Of a stretch of 64,000 bases of DNA, positions 34,223-43,731 are shown piece by piece (within the stretch, counting starts at the first letter, position 1; each line of letters begins with the position of its first letter). Below the pieces are notes generated by a model, which worked only from the letters and a program-made list of their open reading frames with translations, searched no databases and was not told where the DNA came from. This DNA comes from Clostridia bacterium (GTDB taxonomy: Bacteria > Bacillota > Clostridia > Oscillospirales > Acutalibacteraceae): NCBI GenBank assembly GCA_017625835.1, contig JAGAKF010000099.1, positions 27,695 to 91,694 on the forward strand, written 5' to 3'. The translations under genes and the position numbers were made by a program.

Positions 34223-37200
34223 ATGAAAAAAATCATCTCCGTTTTGCTTTGCGCAATCATGGTTTTCACCGCTTCAGGCTTTGCTGTTTTTGCAAAGGAT
34301 TACAATTTTATAACCGTGGATAAGGACTTTGGCGAAGTTTCGTTTGATGCAGACTTTGCCGAGGTCGGTGTGCCACTTACGGTCAAAGTACCCGGCAGCG
34401 AAAGTAAAAAGCTTATTTACCGTTGGTATGTTGACGGAATAAGAATCGACAACGATTCTGCGTCCTACACTCCGCTTGATTGCGATATGCAGTCTATGAT
34501 AAGCGTTGAGGTTTTTGATACCAGGGGGAACGCTATCGGCTCGGCAAATATGTTTTTGAGTGACCTCCCGGTTATCTACATTGAAACCGAAAACAGACAG
34601 CCGATTGTCTCAAAAGAAAATTACCTCGATGCTGAAATTAGAATCCAGGGTAACAAGGAATACAGCTCTGAAAAATTTCTTTACGAGGGTAAAACAGAAA
34701 TTCGTGGCAGAGGTAACTCAACGTGGAACAGCGACAAAAAACCGTACAGACTTAAGCTTGATTCAAAGGCTGACCTTTTCGGCATGGGCAAAAGTAAGCA
34801 CTGGGTTCTTCTTTCCAACCCGTTCGACACAAGCCTTTTAAGGAATCACCTTTCGTACAATCTTGCCGAGGATATGGGGCTTAGCAACCAGAAGCTTATC
34901 TGGGTTGATCTTGTCCTCAACGGCAAAGTTGTCGGAAACTATCAGCTTTGTGAACACGTACGCGTTGACGATAACCGCGTTGAAATCACAAACTGGGAAG
35001 ACCTTTCCGAAGATGCCGCAAAGGCAATTTACAACGCCAACAAATCAACAATGACAAAGGACGAACGTGACAAGCTTATCGACCTTATGGCAGAAGATAT
35101 GAGCTGGACCACAAGCGACGAGGTTGTTTTCAAGGGTGTTACATATACCGTTTCAGACTATATTGACGTTCCGGATATAAACGGCGGATACCTTATTGAG
35201 GTTGTAAAAAATGTTGACGAATACACATTTAAAACTAAAAACGGTGTATGCGTCAGCGTTGACACTCCGGAAGTTCTTAGCGAAGATATGCTCAACGCCA
35301 TTCAGGGTTATTATCAGGCTTTTGAGGATGCTTTATTCTCTGAAGATTTCTGCACAACCTACAACGGAGAAACAATGAGATACACAGATTTCATTGATCT
35401 TGAATCCTTTGTTAAAGGTCTCCTTCTTAATGAAATTTTCGAAAACTTTGATTTTGGCCTTACAAGCACTTGGATGAGCAAGGAAGTTGACGGCAAGCTT
35501 GTTTACGGTCCCGTATGGGATATGGACAACACGTTGACATCAACAACATCGTTCAAATGGACTGCTCTTAACATCAAATGGTTACAGCGTCTTCTTTCTG
35601 ACCCTGTTTTCCTTACGGAACTCAGTGAAACATATTTTGATTACAGATATACAGCAATTCAGGATCTCCTTAAGGACGGCGGAGACATTGACAGCGCACG
35701 GAACATAATTAAAGCCTCCGCAAAACATAACGACTACATCTGGAAAAACGAAATCGGATATGAAGAAAATGCACGTGACCTTAAGTACAGACTTCAGTCC
35801 AAAATAACCTGGCTTGATTCTGTTCTTGCTGACATTCCTTCTGCTTACAATTCAATGGCGAACACCATTTCCAATATGGAATACGTCAATTCCGATTCGC
35901 TTTCACTTAAGTTTAACAAAGAGCAGAATTCACTTGGCCTTGAATTCAACGGCACACTGCCGAAGGTTGTTAAAATTTTTGCCGGTGGTAAACTCTGTGG
36001 CACGCTTAAGCCGATAAATAATACTGAAGAAATTATGCTCCCGAAAATCCGTGAAGGCTCTGTTATCACAGCCGTATGTTATGATGAAAATTCAAACATA
36101 CTTTTCGGTTCATATTGTTTAACTGAAAAAGTAATCACAAAACTTTTTGTTTCATCCCATATTCCGAAATTCACTTATGATGCCGGTGAACCTCTCGGTC
36201 TTGAAGACATTGAACTGACTGCAAGATATGATGACGGTACCGAAGAAAAAGTCAAGCCTCAGCTCGCATACACTTACGTTAAAGATGTTATTGGTGAACA
36301 GTTCTTCGCTTACGATAAAGTTACCGAGGAAGTCGGCACAACATATGTTGCTCTTCGTTACGGTAGTGCTTTAAAAGAATACGAAATCCAGGTCAATGCG
36401 AGAGAAAATTACGCAGATGTAATTGCAATGATAAAAAAACTGCCGAAAGAATCTGACGGTAACCGTTTTGTCGGCGATCTTTTCAAGACTCAGGTTGCAT
36501 ACGATGCTCTGAGCGAAGAAGCAAAGGCAAAGGTTACAAATGCCAATAAACTCGTATCGCTTATGACTGATTTCAATTCACATACAAGTGATACTTCGGG
36601 CGTTGTGGCTTGTGTTGCCGACGGAATATTCCGCACTAATGCAAGAAGTACCATTCTTGTTGTTTCCAAGGGAACTCCGAATAAAATAATTTTATCTCAC
36701 CCCGACGGATCAACAACCACATATGCAAAAAACTCTGCCGCTTACCTGAGTGAAAAGTTTGTCGGTGACTACACTGTTTCAACCATCAGACACACTTTCC
36801 CGAATGACAATAACTATAAATTCGGCATAAGACCGCTTTATTCCGATTCACATATGACCGATCTTTTTGAAATCGTCGTTTCTGACCTTGCGAACGAAGC
36901 GAAAGTTATAAACAGTGTCCGTTCTCCTGAATGGGTCAACGAAGGTGATGTTTTAAAAATCGAGGTAGATAAGGACAGTGAAGTAAAATTTTTTGGTCTT
37001 TATGAAAACGGAAATAATGTTAAATTCAAAGCAAAAGATAACGGTAACGTTACAACCCTTATGCCTGAGTTAGTCACAGTCGGCAAACATACGCTTACCA
37101 TTTACTACTCCTATAATGACAGCAGCATTGAATACGGTAACATTGAGGTTTTTGTCCGTGAATTCAAGGATCAGACGAACCGAATAATCAGCATCGACTA

Positions 37201-38056
37201 TCCTGAAGAAAGTTATAAAGAAACAGTCCGTGTGGATATTTCGACATCTGCTGACGTGCAGAAGCTCGACCTTGTCTGCGGAGAAACAGCAGTTAAGATG
37301 ATCGCTGATACCGTTGAGGATATGAAATTCTGGACGGCTGAAATTGATATCACAGACAACAAAGAATATACCCTTCATATGAATTCTCAGCCTACGCTGA
37401 CTGTCATTTCACCAAAGTATATTGATCCGTTCGTTATTGAAGGAACAAAACTTGTCAGGTATCTCGACAGCACAGGAACAGCAGAGATACCCGCAAGTAT
37501 AACAGAAATTGCAGACGGAGCTTTTGACGGTTTCGAAGGAAAGATTCTTTGCTATCCGAATTCCCCTGCTGAAAAATATCTAAAAGAAAACGGTATTGAT
37601 TATGAGTCTTTTGAAATAAAAGTAAATCTTAACGAAATCAATATTGACAGCGGTGAAAGCCTTGAAATTGAAGTTCAGGCAAAGCCTTATTTCCCGAAGG
37701 ATTTCAATCTTGAATATGATTTTGACGAAAGCATTATAAGCTTCGACGGAAAAACAGTTACCGCTTTGAAGCCCGGATATACCCGTCTTGATCTTTACAG
37801 CGATAACGGTCTTTACAAAGAGAGAATTTACGTTTCCGTCGGTGGCGGCCCGCGCAAGGGTGACATCAACGCTGACGAAAAAATCAACTCAATGGACGCC
37901 TTGCTTATCCTTCAGCACAGCGTGCAGCAAATAGTGCTTACCGAAGAGCAGCAAAAAGCTGCCAACATCAACGGTGATAAAGCAATCAACTCGATGGATG
38001 CTCTCATCGTCCTTCAGATTGCAACTGCACGGCGTTCAATCTGGGACTATATCTAA
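34223..38056 (+). CDS. Secreted CotH-kinase-domain protein with C-terminal dockerin
   Basis: 1277 residues. Signal peptide (ends near FAVFA-KD, about residue 24), an Ig-like N-terminal region, then a CotH kinase domain from about 110 to 500: EIRGRGNSTWNSDKKPYRLK, KHWVLLSNPFDTSLLRNHL, YQLCEHVRVD and the metal-binding GPVWDMDNTL at about 429. Several beta-sandwich domains follow, then two dockerin repeats (GDINADEKINSMDALLILQH and NINGDKAINSMDALIVLQI, about 1212-1270). CotH kinases phosphorylate proteins on serine; in Ruminococcus CotH-dockerin proteins are parts of cellulosomes. GGAGG 7 nt before ATG 34223. Its codon use is more AT-rich than its neighbours. Confidence 0.9.
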   Translation: MKKIISVLLCAIMVFTASGFAVFAKDYNFITVDKDFGEVSFDADFAEVGVPLTVKVPGSESKKLIYRWYVDGIRIDNDSASYTPLDCDMQSMISVEVFDTRGNAIGSANMFLSDLPVIYIETENRQPIVSKENYLDAEIRIQGNKEYSSEKFLYEGKTEIRGRGNSTWNSDKKPYRLKLDSKADLFGMGKSKHWVLLSNPFDTSLLRNHLSYNLAEDMGLSNQKLIWVDLVLNGKVVGNYQLCEHVRVDDNRVEITNWEDLSEDAAKAIYNANKSTMTKDERDKLIDLMAEDMSWTTSDEVVFKGVTYTVSDYIDVPDINGGYLIEVVKNVDEYTFKTKNGVCVSVDTPEVLSEDMLNAIQGYYQAFEDALFSEDFCTTYNGETMRYTDFIDLESFVKGLLLNEIFENFDFGLTSTWMSKEVDGKLVYGPVWDMDNTLTSTTSFKWTALNIKWLQRLLSDPVFLTELSETYFDYRYTAIQDLLKDGGDIDSARNIIKASAKHNDYIWKNEIGYEENARDLKYRLQSKITWLDSVLADIPSAYNSMANTISNMEYVNSDSLSLKFNKEQNSLGLEFNGTLPKVVKIFAGGKLCGTLKPINNTEEIMLPKIREGSVITAVCYDENSNILFGSYCLTEKVITKLFVSSHIPKFTYDAGEPLGLEDIELTARYDDGTEEKVKPQLAYTYVKDVIGEQFFAYDKVTEEVGTTYVALRYGSALKEYEIQVNARENYADVIAMIKKLPKESDGNRFVGDLFKTQVAYDALSEEAKAKVTNANKLVSLMTDFNSHTSDTSGVVACVADGIFRTNARSTILVVSKGTPNKIILSHPDGSTTTYAKNSAAYLSEKFVGDYTVSTIRHTFPNDNNYKFGIRPLYSDSHMTDLFEIVVSDLANEAKVINSVRSPEWVNEGDVLKIEVDKDSEVKFFGLYENGNNVKFKAKDNGNVTTLMPELVTVGKHTLTIYYSYNDSSIEYGNIEVFVREFKDQTNRIISIDYPEESYKETVRVDISTSADVQKLDLVCGETAVKMIADTVEDMKFWTAEIDITDNKEYTLHMNSQPTLTVISPKYIDPFVIEGTKLVRYLDSTGTAEIPASITEIADGAFDGFEGKILCYPNSPAEKYLKENGIDYESFEIKVNLNEINIDSGESLEIEVQAKPYFPKDFNLEYDFDESIISFDGKTVTALKPGYTRLDLYSDNGLYKERIYVSVGGGPRKGDINADEKINSMDALLILQHSVQQIVLTEEQQKAANINGDKAINSMDALIVLQIATARRSIWDYI

Positions 38057-38060
38057 CAAT

Positions 38061-38098
38061 ACACAGCGTGTCTTCATTAAGGCACGCTGTGTTCTTTT
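38061..38098 (+). terminator. Terminator of the CotH-dockerin gene
   Basis: ACACAGCGTG (38061-38070) pairs with CACGCTGTGT (38083-38092), followed by TCTTTT. Confidence 0.88.
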
Positions 38099-38120
38099 GT
38101 GCATTATGAACAATAATAAC

Positions 38121-38175
38121 CACGTGTATATTTATTAAACACAGTGTTGATTTTCCTGAAAATATATGGTAAAAT
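38121..38175 (+). promoter_or_regulatory. Promoter of the TetR gene with a flanking dyad
   Basis: TTGATT (38147-38152), 17 nt, TAAAAT (38170-38175). Directly upstream, CACGTGT...ACACAGTG (38121-38146) is a partial dyad that could be a regulator site; autoregulation is an inference. Confidence 0.65.
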
Positions 38176-38203
38176 ATATTCATAAAACTCAGGAGGTATT
38201 AAA

Positions 38204-38776
38204 ATGCCGGTTAACAAATCACTTGACAGACGTGCAAAAATGACCCGTGAACTCCTTAAACAAAGTCTGATCGAATTAATGAAAGACAAGTCTATCCACG
38301 AAATCAGCATCAAAAAAATCTGCGAAACAGCTGATGTAAACCGAAGCACCTTTTATCATCATTACGATTCACAGTATGAGCTTTTCAACGACCTTCTCAA
38401 CGATATCGGTAGCGAAATTACCGAAATGGTGAGAACACACAGCACTTCACCTAACTGGATGAATAATATTCTCATAGATGCTTTTACATATATCGAGAAT
38501 CACCGAGACACTTTTCTTGTCATCCTCAGTGAAAACAGCGGTTTCAGCATCGGTGAAACACTCACATCTTTTGTTGAACGTTTTGTTAACGTCACTTCTG
38601 AAAATTCAAATGAATTTGAAAAATACTGCACACAGTTTGCAACCGCAGGTATGACATCCGTTGTCTGGAAATGGCTCAACGCCGAAGACCGTATGTCTGC
38701 AAAAGACCTTGGCAATATGATCACTTCGCTTCTTCTTCCAAGCCTTGGCCGATTCACTCTTTTCCCATTACAGTAA
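38204..38776 (+). CDS. TetR/AcrR-family transcription regulator
   Basis: 190 residues. The N-terminal helix-turn-helix (about 10-55) reads TRELLKQSLIELMKDKSIHE and KICETADVNRSTFYHHYDSQ, the TetR pattern; the C-terminal ligand/dimer part is of the TetR_C_8 sort found in DhaS-like regulators. Ligand unknown. AGGAGG lies 7-8 nt before the ATG. Convergent with a GPH transporter, from which it is separated by a two-way terminator. Confidence 0.9.
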   Translation: MPVNKSLDRRAKMTRELLKQSLIELMKDKSIHEISIKKICETADVNRSTFYHHYDSQYELFNDLLNDIGSEITEMVRTHSTSPNWMNNILIDAFTYIENHRDTFLVILSENSGFSIGETLTSFVERFVNVTSENSNEFEKYCTQFATAGMTSVVWKWLNAEDRMSAKDLGNMITSLLLPSLGRFTLFPLQ

Positions 38777-38777
38777 C

Positions 38778-38812
38778 AAAAAACGGAGGCTTAACGCCTC
38801 CGTTCTTTTATT
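38778..38812. terminator. Bidirectional terminator
   Basis: AACGGAGGC (38782-38790), TTAAC loop, GCCTCCGTT (38796-38804), then CTTTTATTTG on plus and TTTTTTG on minus. Shared by the TetR gene and the GPH transporter gene. Confidence 0.9.
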
Positions 38813-38817
38813 TGCTT

Positions 38818-40245
38818 TTATTTGCTTTCGTTCTTTGCTCTTTGTGCAAGAACTTTGTTGTGAACCTCTTCTTTTGTTTTGCCCGTAAGCTTGTAGAAGA
38901 AGAACGGTACACCTGCAAGGAACATCATAATTCCGTGAACAATCGTATAGAAGAACAGCAGAAGAATCTTCGTTTTCAATGCCTGCTCAGGATTCGGGAT
39001 TGCATCCGTCGGCTGAATGTACTGAATGATAGAATCTGCACCGTAAAGAACCTGCGGAGCAAAAGCACTTGCAACAGTTCCGCTGATGAGAGTTCCGATT
39101 GAAATAACGAACGGAAGCGAAGCGTCAAGACGCTTACCTGTTTTAACTTCCATATCCTCAAGCACGTCAGCCTGGAACATTGACGGAAGAAGGTTTGAAG
39201 CACCGAATTGCAGACCGATAAGGAAAAGGAAAACAATGAATATAATCTGGAGTGCAGGCTTCGGATTTGTGAAATAAATATATCCTACACCGAAAGCTGC
39301 GGTGTTCGCAATGATTGAATAAATACCGCTGGCGATGTAAAGCACCTTTGAATTGAACTTCTTAAGAAGGAAGTTGATAACAAGCATTCCGACTGCCGTT
39401 CCGATACCTGTCGGCAAGCCGAAGAGAAGGAACTTGGATGTTGAGCCGAGAAGTGCTGCAGCAAGGAACGGTCCCATATATGTTGCGAGGTTTCTGAAGC
39501 TCTTGAGGAATTCCGAAATAATGATAACCCAGGCGTATTTGTTTTTAAGAACGTCGCCGAAGCCGACAAGGGGATTCTTTTTCTCAGCTTTGTACGGTAC
39601 TCTTTCCTTTACGGCACCCATACCGAGAAGAACGGTTATAATTCCCACAACGCCGCAAAGTCCTGCGCCGATTATGTACTGCAAGCCTTCGTTATCTTTC
39701 CAGATAAGACCGATTACAAGAACAATAACAAGCGGTGCGGAGTTGCCGACAGCGGAAGAAATACTTCTGAAAGAAAGCACGTTGTCGCGCTCTTTCATAT
39801 TCGGTGTCATAACGTTTGCGATCATATTGATTGATCCGCCGAAGTTGCACATAAGACCCCACAGAACTGCGATCGTTATAATGTAAATCATAAGCCATGT
39901 GCCTGCAAGTCCCGGAGGTGTCCAGAAAGAAAGCATAAGCAAAACGCCCATCGGAACGGCAATAAGCATTGCAAGAGGCTTAAACTTTCCGCCCTTGCCG
40001 GGTTTTCTTGTGTCAATATACATAACAACAAAGAAATTCAGTGCAAAGCCTATGATACCTGTAAGGGTGTTGAATGTTGATGTCTGATCCTCCGTAAGAC
40101 GAAGAACATTTACAAGATATGCGTTTCTGTACGAACCGATCATACCCGTCATATTTGTGTAAAAGAAAACGCCGATAAGGTACAGGACAAATTCTTTCAT
40201 CTTGACGTACTTAACGTCTTGATTTTCAATCGTTTTTGTTGCCAT
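38818..40245 (-). CDS. GPH/MFS_2-family transporter
   Basis: 475 residues with about twelve membrane helices, related to the transporter at 22648 but shorter. Motifs: YIDTRKPGKGGKFKPLAM after helix 2, TPNMKERDNVLSFRSISSAV before helix 5, and a central loop. Probably a cation-linked sugar or glycoside importer. Single gene, AAAGGGG before the ATG. Regulated perhaps by the neighbouring TetR protein, but nothing in the sequence proves it. Confidence 0.83.
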   Translation of the reverse strand: MATKTIENQDVKYVKMKEFVLYLIGVFFYTNMTGMIGSYRNAYLVNVLRLTEDQTSTFNTLTGIIGFALNFFVVMYIDTRKPGKGGKFKPLAMLIAVPMGVLLMLSFWTPPGLAGTWLMIYIITIAVLWGLMCNFGGSINMIANVMTPNMKERDNVLSFRSISSAVGNSAPLVIVLVIGLIWKDNEGLQYIIGAGLCGVVGIITVLLGMGAVKERVPYKAEKKNPLVGFGDVLKNKYAWVIIISEFLKSFRNLATYMGPFLAAALLGSTSKFLLFGLPTGIGTAVGMLVINFLLKKFNSKVLYIASGIYSIIANTAAFGVGYIYFTNPKPALQIIFIVFLFLIGLQFGASNLLPSMFQADVLEDMEVKTGKRLDASLPFVISIGTLISGTVASAFAPQVLYGADSIIQYIQPTDAIPNPEQALKTKILLLFFYTIVHGIMMFLAGVPFFFYKLTGKTKEEVHNKVLAQRAKNESK

Positions 40246-40351
40246 TGTTTTTCCCCTTTCAGTTGTTGGTTACAGTATAGCATTTCCCGGCTGCCATATT
40301 CAATCTCTTTTTTCTATAAAAAAATAATAACTTTTTAGTTACTTTAATACC

Positions 40352-40388
40352 AAAAGCGCCGTCTTCCTTTCGGAAAACAGCGCTTTTT
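40352..40388 (-). terminator. Terminator of the MATE gene
   Basis: AAAAGCGC (40352-40359) and GCGCTTTT (40380-40387) with inner pairing TTTTCC / GGAAGA around a GAAA loop; TTTTGG follows on the minus strand. Confidence 0.8.
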
Positions 40389-40392
40389 ATTA

Positions 40393-41772
40393 TCAGACTT
40401 TAGATATAACCTTTTTGTGAAGGTAAATAAAGCAAATTATTGAAACCGCGAGTGACGTTAATTCCGCGACGGGATATGCGAACCAGACAAGATCAGGATT
40501 GCCGATCTGCATACCGTAACGTGCGAGGAAGAACGCAACAGGAGTAAGCACCAAAAGCTGACGGATAAGCGAAACGATCATCGAGAAAACACTCTTTCCG
40601 AGAGCCTGGAAAGCTGCACCGAGAGCTATACAGATACCTGCAAGCACAAAGCTTGAACCGATTATTCTCAATGCAGGGATACCGATTTCGAGCATCGCAG
40701 GAGAAGCGCTGAAGAAACCAAGAAGCTTATCGGGAATTGTGAGGAATATAACCGCACCCAACACACTAAAAAATTCAGCATAAAGTGCAGAAAGCTTGAT
40801 TGTTTTCAACATTCTGTCTTTTTTGCGTGCGCCGTAGTTGTAGGCAATTATCGGAATAACACCGTTATTCAGTCCGAAAATCGGCATACAGATAAAGCTG
40901 TTAAGCTTGAAGAATGCGCCGAACACCGTAGCCGCAGTCTCTTTGCCAGGAGTGTAAAGAATAAGAATCTTATTCATACAGTAGGTCATAACCGAGCCGA
41001 TCGCAACCATAATAATTGACGGTACACCGATCTGATAAATCTGACCGATGAGCTTTCCGTCGGGACGGAATTTTCTGAAATCCACTTTGACTTCGGGATT
41101 CTTTTTCGCGTTGAGTATAATTGCTATTACCGCAGCCACAATCTGACCCGCAACGGTTGCAACAGCCGCACCCGTTACGCCCATATTAAGACCGAAACCG
41201 AGGAAAGAATTTTCGGGACCGAAAATAAAAATCGGATCAAGGATAATGTTTACTATCGCACCGACACCCTGGGTGCACATTGTAAACATCGTTCTGCCTG
41301 TTGACTGCAGAAGTCTTTCAAAGGTAATTTCAAAATAAATACCGAATGATGCACAGCAGCACACACGAAGATATGATGTACCGTACTGAACGATTTCTTC
41401 TACGCTTGTCTGCGAACGCATAAAAGCTTCCGCACCGAAAATACCGAAAATAAAGAAGGCCACAAAGCTCATAAATGCAAGAAAAACACCGTTCTGTGCA
41501 AGTTTATGTACCTTGTCAAAATTCTTTTCTCCGAGCGAACGCGAAACGAGCGCATTGATACCGACGCCTGTACCCGTTGCAACACCAATCATAAGGTTCT
41601 GCGCCGGGAAACTGAGTGAAACAGCCGTCAGTGCCTCTTCGCTGAGCATTCCGACAAAAACAGAGTCAACGATGTTGTACAACGCCTGAACAAGCATTGA
41701 AATCATCATCGGAAGGGACATATTAAGAATGAGTTTGTTTACGGGCATAACGCCCATTTTGTTTTCCGCCAC
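40393..41772 (-). CDS. MATE-family multidrug efflux transporter
   Basis: 459 residues, twelve membrane helices in two halves. MATE pattern at the start: PVNKLILNMSLPMMISMLVQ, ALYNIVDSVFVGML; and GTGVGINALVSRSLGEKN. Such proteins export drugs or metabolites with Na+ or H+. GTG start at 41772 with AAGGAG 7 nt upstream. A TATAAT box on the minus strand near 41817 fits its promoter. Confidence 0.92.
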   Translation of the reverse strand: MAENKMGVMPVNKLILNMSLPMMISMLVQALYNIVDSVFVGMLSEEALTAVSLSFPAQNLMIGVATGTGVGINALVSRSLGEKNFDKVHKLAQNGVFLAFMSFVAFFIFGIFGAEAFMRSQTSVEEIVQYGTSYLRVCCCASFGIYFEITFERLLQSTGRTMFTMCTQGVGAIVNIILDPIFIFGPENSFLGFGLNMGVTGAAVATVAGQIVAAVIAIILNAKKNPEVKVDFRKFRPDGKLIGQIYQIGVPSIIMVAIGSVMTYCMNKILILYTPGKETAATVFGAFFKLNSFICMPIFGLNNGVIPIIAYNYGARKKDRMLKTIKLSALYAEFFSVLGAVIFLTIPDKLLGFFSASPAMLEIGIPALRIIGSSFVLAGICIALGAAFQALGKSVFSMIVSLIRQLLVLTPVAFFLARYGMQIGNPDLVWFAYPVAELTSLAVSIICFIYLHKKVISKV

Positions 41773-42089
41773 GTTTTTTCTCCTTTTTAAAGCAATTTAA
41801 CGCTGAACATTATAACACAATATACACTTTTTTGAATAACAAACTTTCTGCGCATAAGTCGTCAAATTTTGTGAAAATTAGTGCAATAATATATTTCTTT
41901 GCAAAATTAAGGCAAAATTAGACAGTTTTTTCTGTTTTACGGTTAGTTTATTCTAACTTTTAAAAGTTGAAAATGTTGCTTCTGTATAGTATAATTTCCT
42001 GTGGTAGTAAAATACCAATAATAGGATTTAGTCATAGCTTTCAACTTTGTTTAAATCCGGTATCAAAGAAAGAAAGTCAGGCGATTATT
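41773..42089. promoter_or_regulatory. AT-rich divergent intergenic region between the MATE gene and iscS
   Basis: 317 bases without a gene. It holds the iscS promoter (TTGAAA 41967-41972, 17 nt, TATAAT 41990-41995), a minus-strand TATAAT for the MATE gene, three near-identical direct copies of CAAAATTA (41872-41880 as GAAAATTA, 41902-41909, 41913-41920), and a perfect dyad TGGTA-N6-TACCA at 42002-42017, at the predicted iscS start site. The dyad is a candidate operator. The 75-nt untranslated leader shows no known riboswitch. Confidence 0.7.
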
Positions 42090-43271
42090 ATGAAAACTGT
42101 TTATGCAGACAACGCTGCAACAACAGCTCTCTGCCCTGAAGCTCTTGAGGTTATGGTAGAATGTCTTAAGGACAACTACGGTAACGCTTCAAGCATGCAC
42201 CATTCGGGACAGGCTGCTGCGGACGTCGTATTGCAGGCAAGGCAAGAAATTGCCGACTGCATCGGTGCTGACGTCAACGAAATCTACTTTACATCAGGCG
42301 GTACGGAGTCCGACAACTGGGCGATCACAAATGCCGCAAAACTTGGTGCAAAAAAAGGCAAGAAACACATTATTTCAACCACTTTCGAGCATCACGCTGT
42401 TCTTCATACATTGATGCAGCTCGAAAAGGAAGGCTTTGAAGTAACATATCTTGACGTTCACGAGGACGGTTACGTTCGTATTGACGAGTTCAGAAAAGCG
42501 ATCAAGGACGATACCTGCCTTGTAACAATTATGTTCGCAAATAACGAAATCGGAACAGTTCAGCCCATTGAAGAAATCGGTGCTATCTGTAAGGAAAAAG
42601 GAATTTATTTCCACACGGATGCTGTTCAGGCTGTCGGCCATCTTCCGATAAACGTTAAAGAGCAGAATATTGATATGCTTTCATTCTCTGCTCATAAGTT
42701 CCATGGGCCCAAGGGTATCGGTGCACTTTACTGCCGCAAGGGAATTCCCCTTATCGGCTTTATGCAGGGCGGCGCTCAGGAAAGAAACAAGCGTCCCGGA
42801 ACAACAAACACTCCCGCAATTGCTGCAACAGCTGCTGCTCTTAAAAAGAGCTGTGCGGAAATGGACAAAAACATTACTTACGTAAGCGCTCTTCGCGACA
42901 AGCTCATCGAGGAAATCGTAAAAATCATTCCCCGTACAAGAGTTAACGGCGGCCGTGCTCCCCGTCTCCCCGGTAACGTAAGCTTCTGCTTTGAGGGAAT
43001 CGAGGGCGAATCACTTCTTCTTTACCTCGACCTTAAGGGAATCTGCGGTTCTTCAGGTTCAGCCTGTACTTCAGGCTCACTTGATCCGAGTCACGTTCTT
43101 CTTGCTCTCGGTCTGCCGCACGAAATCGCTCACGGTTCATTAAGACTCTCTTTGTGTGAATACAACACAGAGGACGAAATTGATTATATAATCGAACAGC
43201 TTCCCCTCGTGGTGAACAGACTTCGTGATATGTCACCCGTCTGGGAAAAGATTATGAAAGGAGACAACTGA
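42090..43271 (+). CDS. iscS: Cysteine desulfurase IscS/NifS
   Basis: 393 residues. PLP enzyme that takes sulfur from cysteine. Seen: YADNAATTALCPEALEVM, the TSGGTESDNWAI phosphate loop, HHAVLHT, the PLP lysine in SFSAHKFHGPKGIG, and the active cysteine in GSSGSACTSG. The start is ATG 42090; in-frame codons further upstream lie in the promoter. First gene of iscS-iscU-mnmA, which places sulfur relay to the Fe-S scaffold and to tRNA in one transcript. Confidence 0.96.
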   Translation: MKTVYADNAATTALCPEALEVMVECLKDNYGNASSMHHSGQAAADVVLQARQEIADCIGADVNEIYFTSGGTESDNWAITNAAKLGAKKGKKHIISTTFEHHAVLHTLMQLEKEGFEVTYLDVHEDGYVRIDEFRKAIKDDTCLVTIMFANNEIGTVQPIEEIGAICKEKGIYFHTDAVQAVGHLPINVKEQNIDMLSFSAHKFHGPKGIGALYCRKGIPLIGFMQGGAQERNKRPGTTNTPAIAATAAALKKSCAEMDKNITYVSALRDKLIEEIVKIIPRTRVNGGRAPRLPGNVSFCFEGIEGESLLLYLDLKGICGSSGSACTSGSLDPSHVLLALGLPHEIAHGSLRLSLCEYNTEDEIDYIIEQLPLVVNRLRDMSPVWEKIMKGDN

Positions 43272-43272
43272 T

Positions 43273-43716
43273 ATGGCATACAGTGCAAAGGTTATGGATC
43301 ACTTTGAGAATCCGCGCAACCTCGGCAAAATGGACGATGCAGACGGCATCGGCGAGGTAGGCAACGCAAAGTGCGGAGATATCATGAAAATATACCTCAA
43401 GATTGAGGACGGAATTATCAAGGACGTTAAGTTCAACACTTTCGGTTGTGCTTCAGCTATCGCAACAAGCTCAATGGCAACAGAAATGATTAAAGGACAA
43501 AAGATTGAGGACGCTCTTCAGCTGAGCAACAAGGCTGTTGTTGAAGCTCTTGACGGTCTTCCGCCGGCAAAAATCCACTGCTCAGTTCTTGCTGAACAGG
43601 CTGTTAAGGCAGCTCTTGCAGACTACTACACAAAGAACGGCATCGAATTCGATCCTGCTCTTCTCGGCGGCAGCTGCGGCGGCCACTGCGACGGTTGCGA
43701 ATCCTGCGGTCATTAA
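43273..43716 (+). CDS. iscU: Fe-S cluster scaffold IscU/NifU-like, with Cys-rich tail
   Basis: 147 residues, starting 1 nt after iscS. The scaffold cysteines are Cys34 (GNAKCGD), Cys59 (FGCASAIATSS) and Cys103 (IHCSVLAEQA). It receives sulfur from IscS and assembles 2Fe-2S or 4Fe-4S clusters. Unusual is a C-terminal extension GGSCGGHCDGCESCGH with four cysteines and two histidines, which could bind a further metal or cluster. Confidence 0.93.
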   Translation: MAYSAKVMDHFENPRNLGKMDDADGIGEVGNAKCGDIMKIYLKIEDGIIKDVKFNTFGCASAIATSSMATEMIKGQKIEDALQLSNKAVVEALDGLPPAKIHCSVLAEQAVKAALADYYTKNGIEFDPALLGGSCGGHCDGCESCGH

Positions 43717-43731
43717 TCAGAGGGCAGTAAG

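Noticed and set aside
41967-42089. A 41-residue N-terminal extension of IscS
   Set aside because: The extension covers the -35 and -10 boxes and the family begins at MKTVYADNAATT.
42002-42089. A T-box or SAM/cysteine riboswitch ahead of iscS
   Set aside because: The 75-nt leader has no T-box sequence, no terminator and no known aptamer core.
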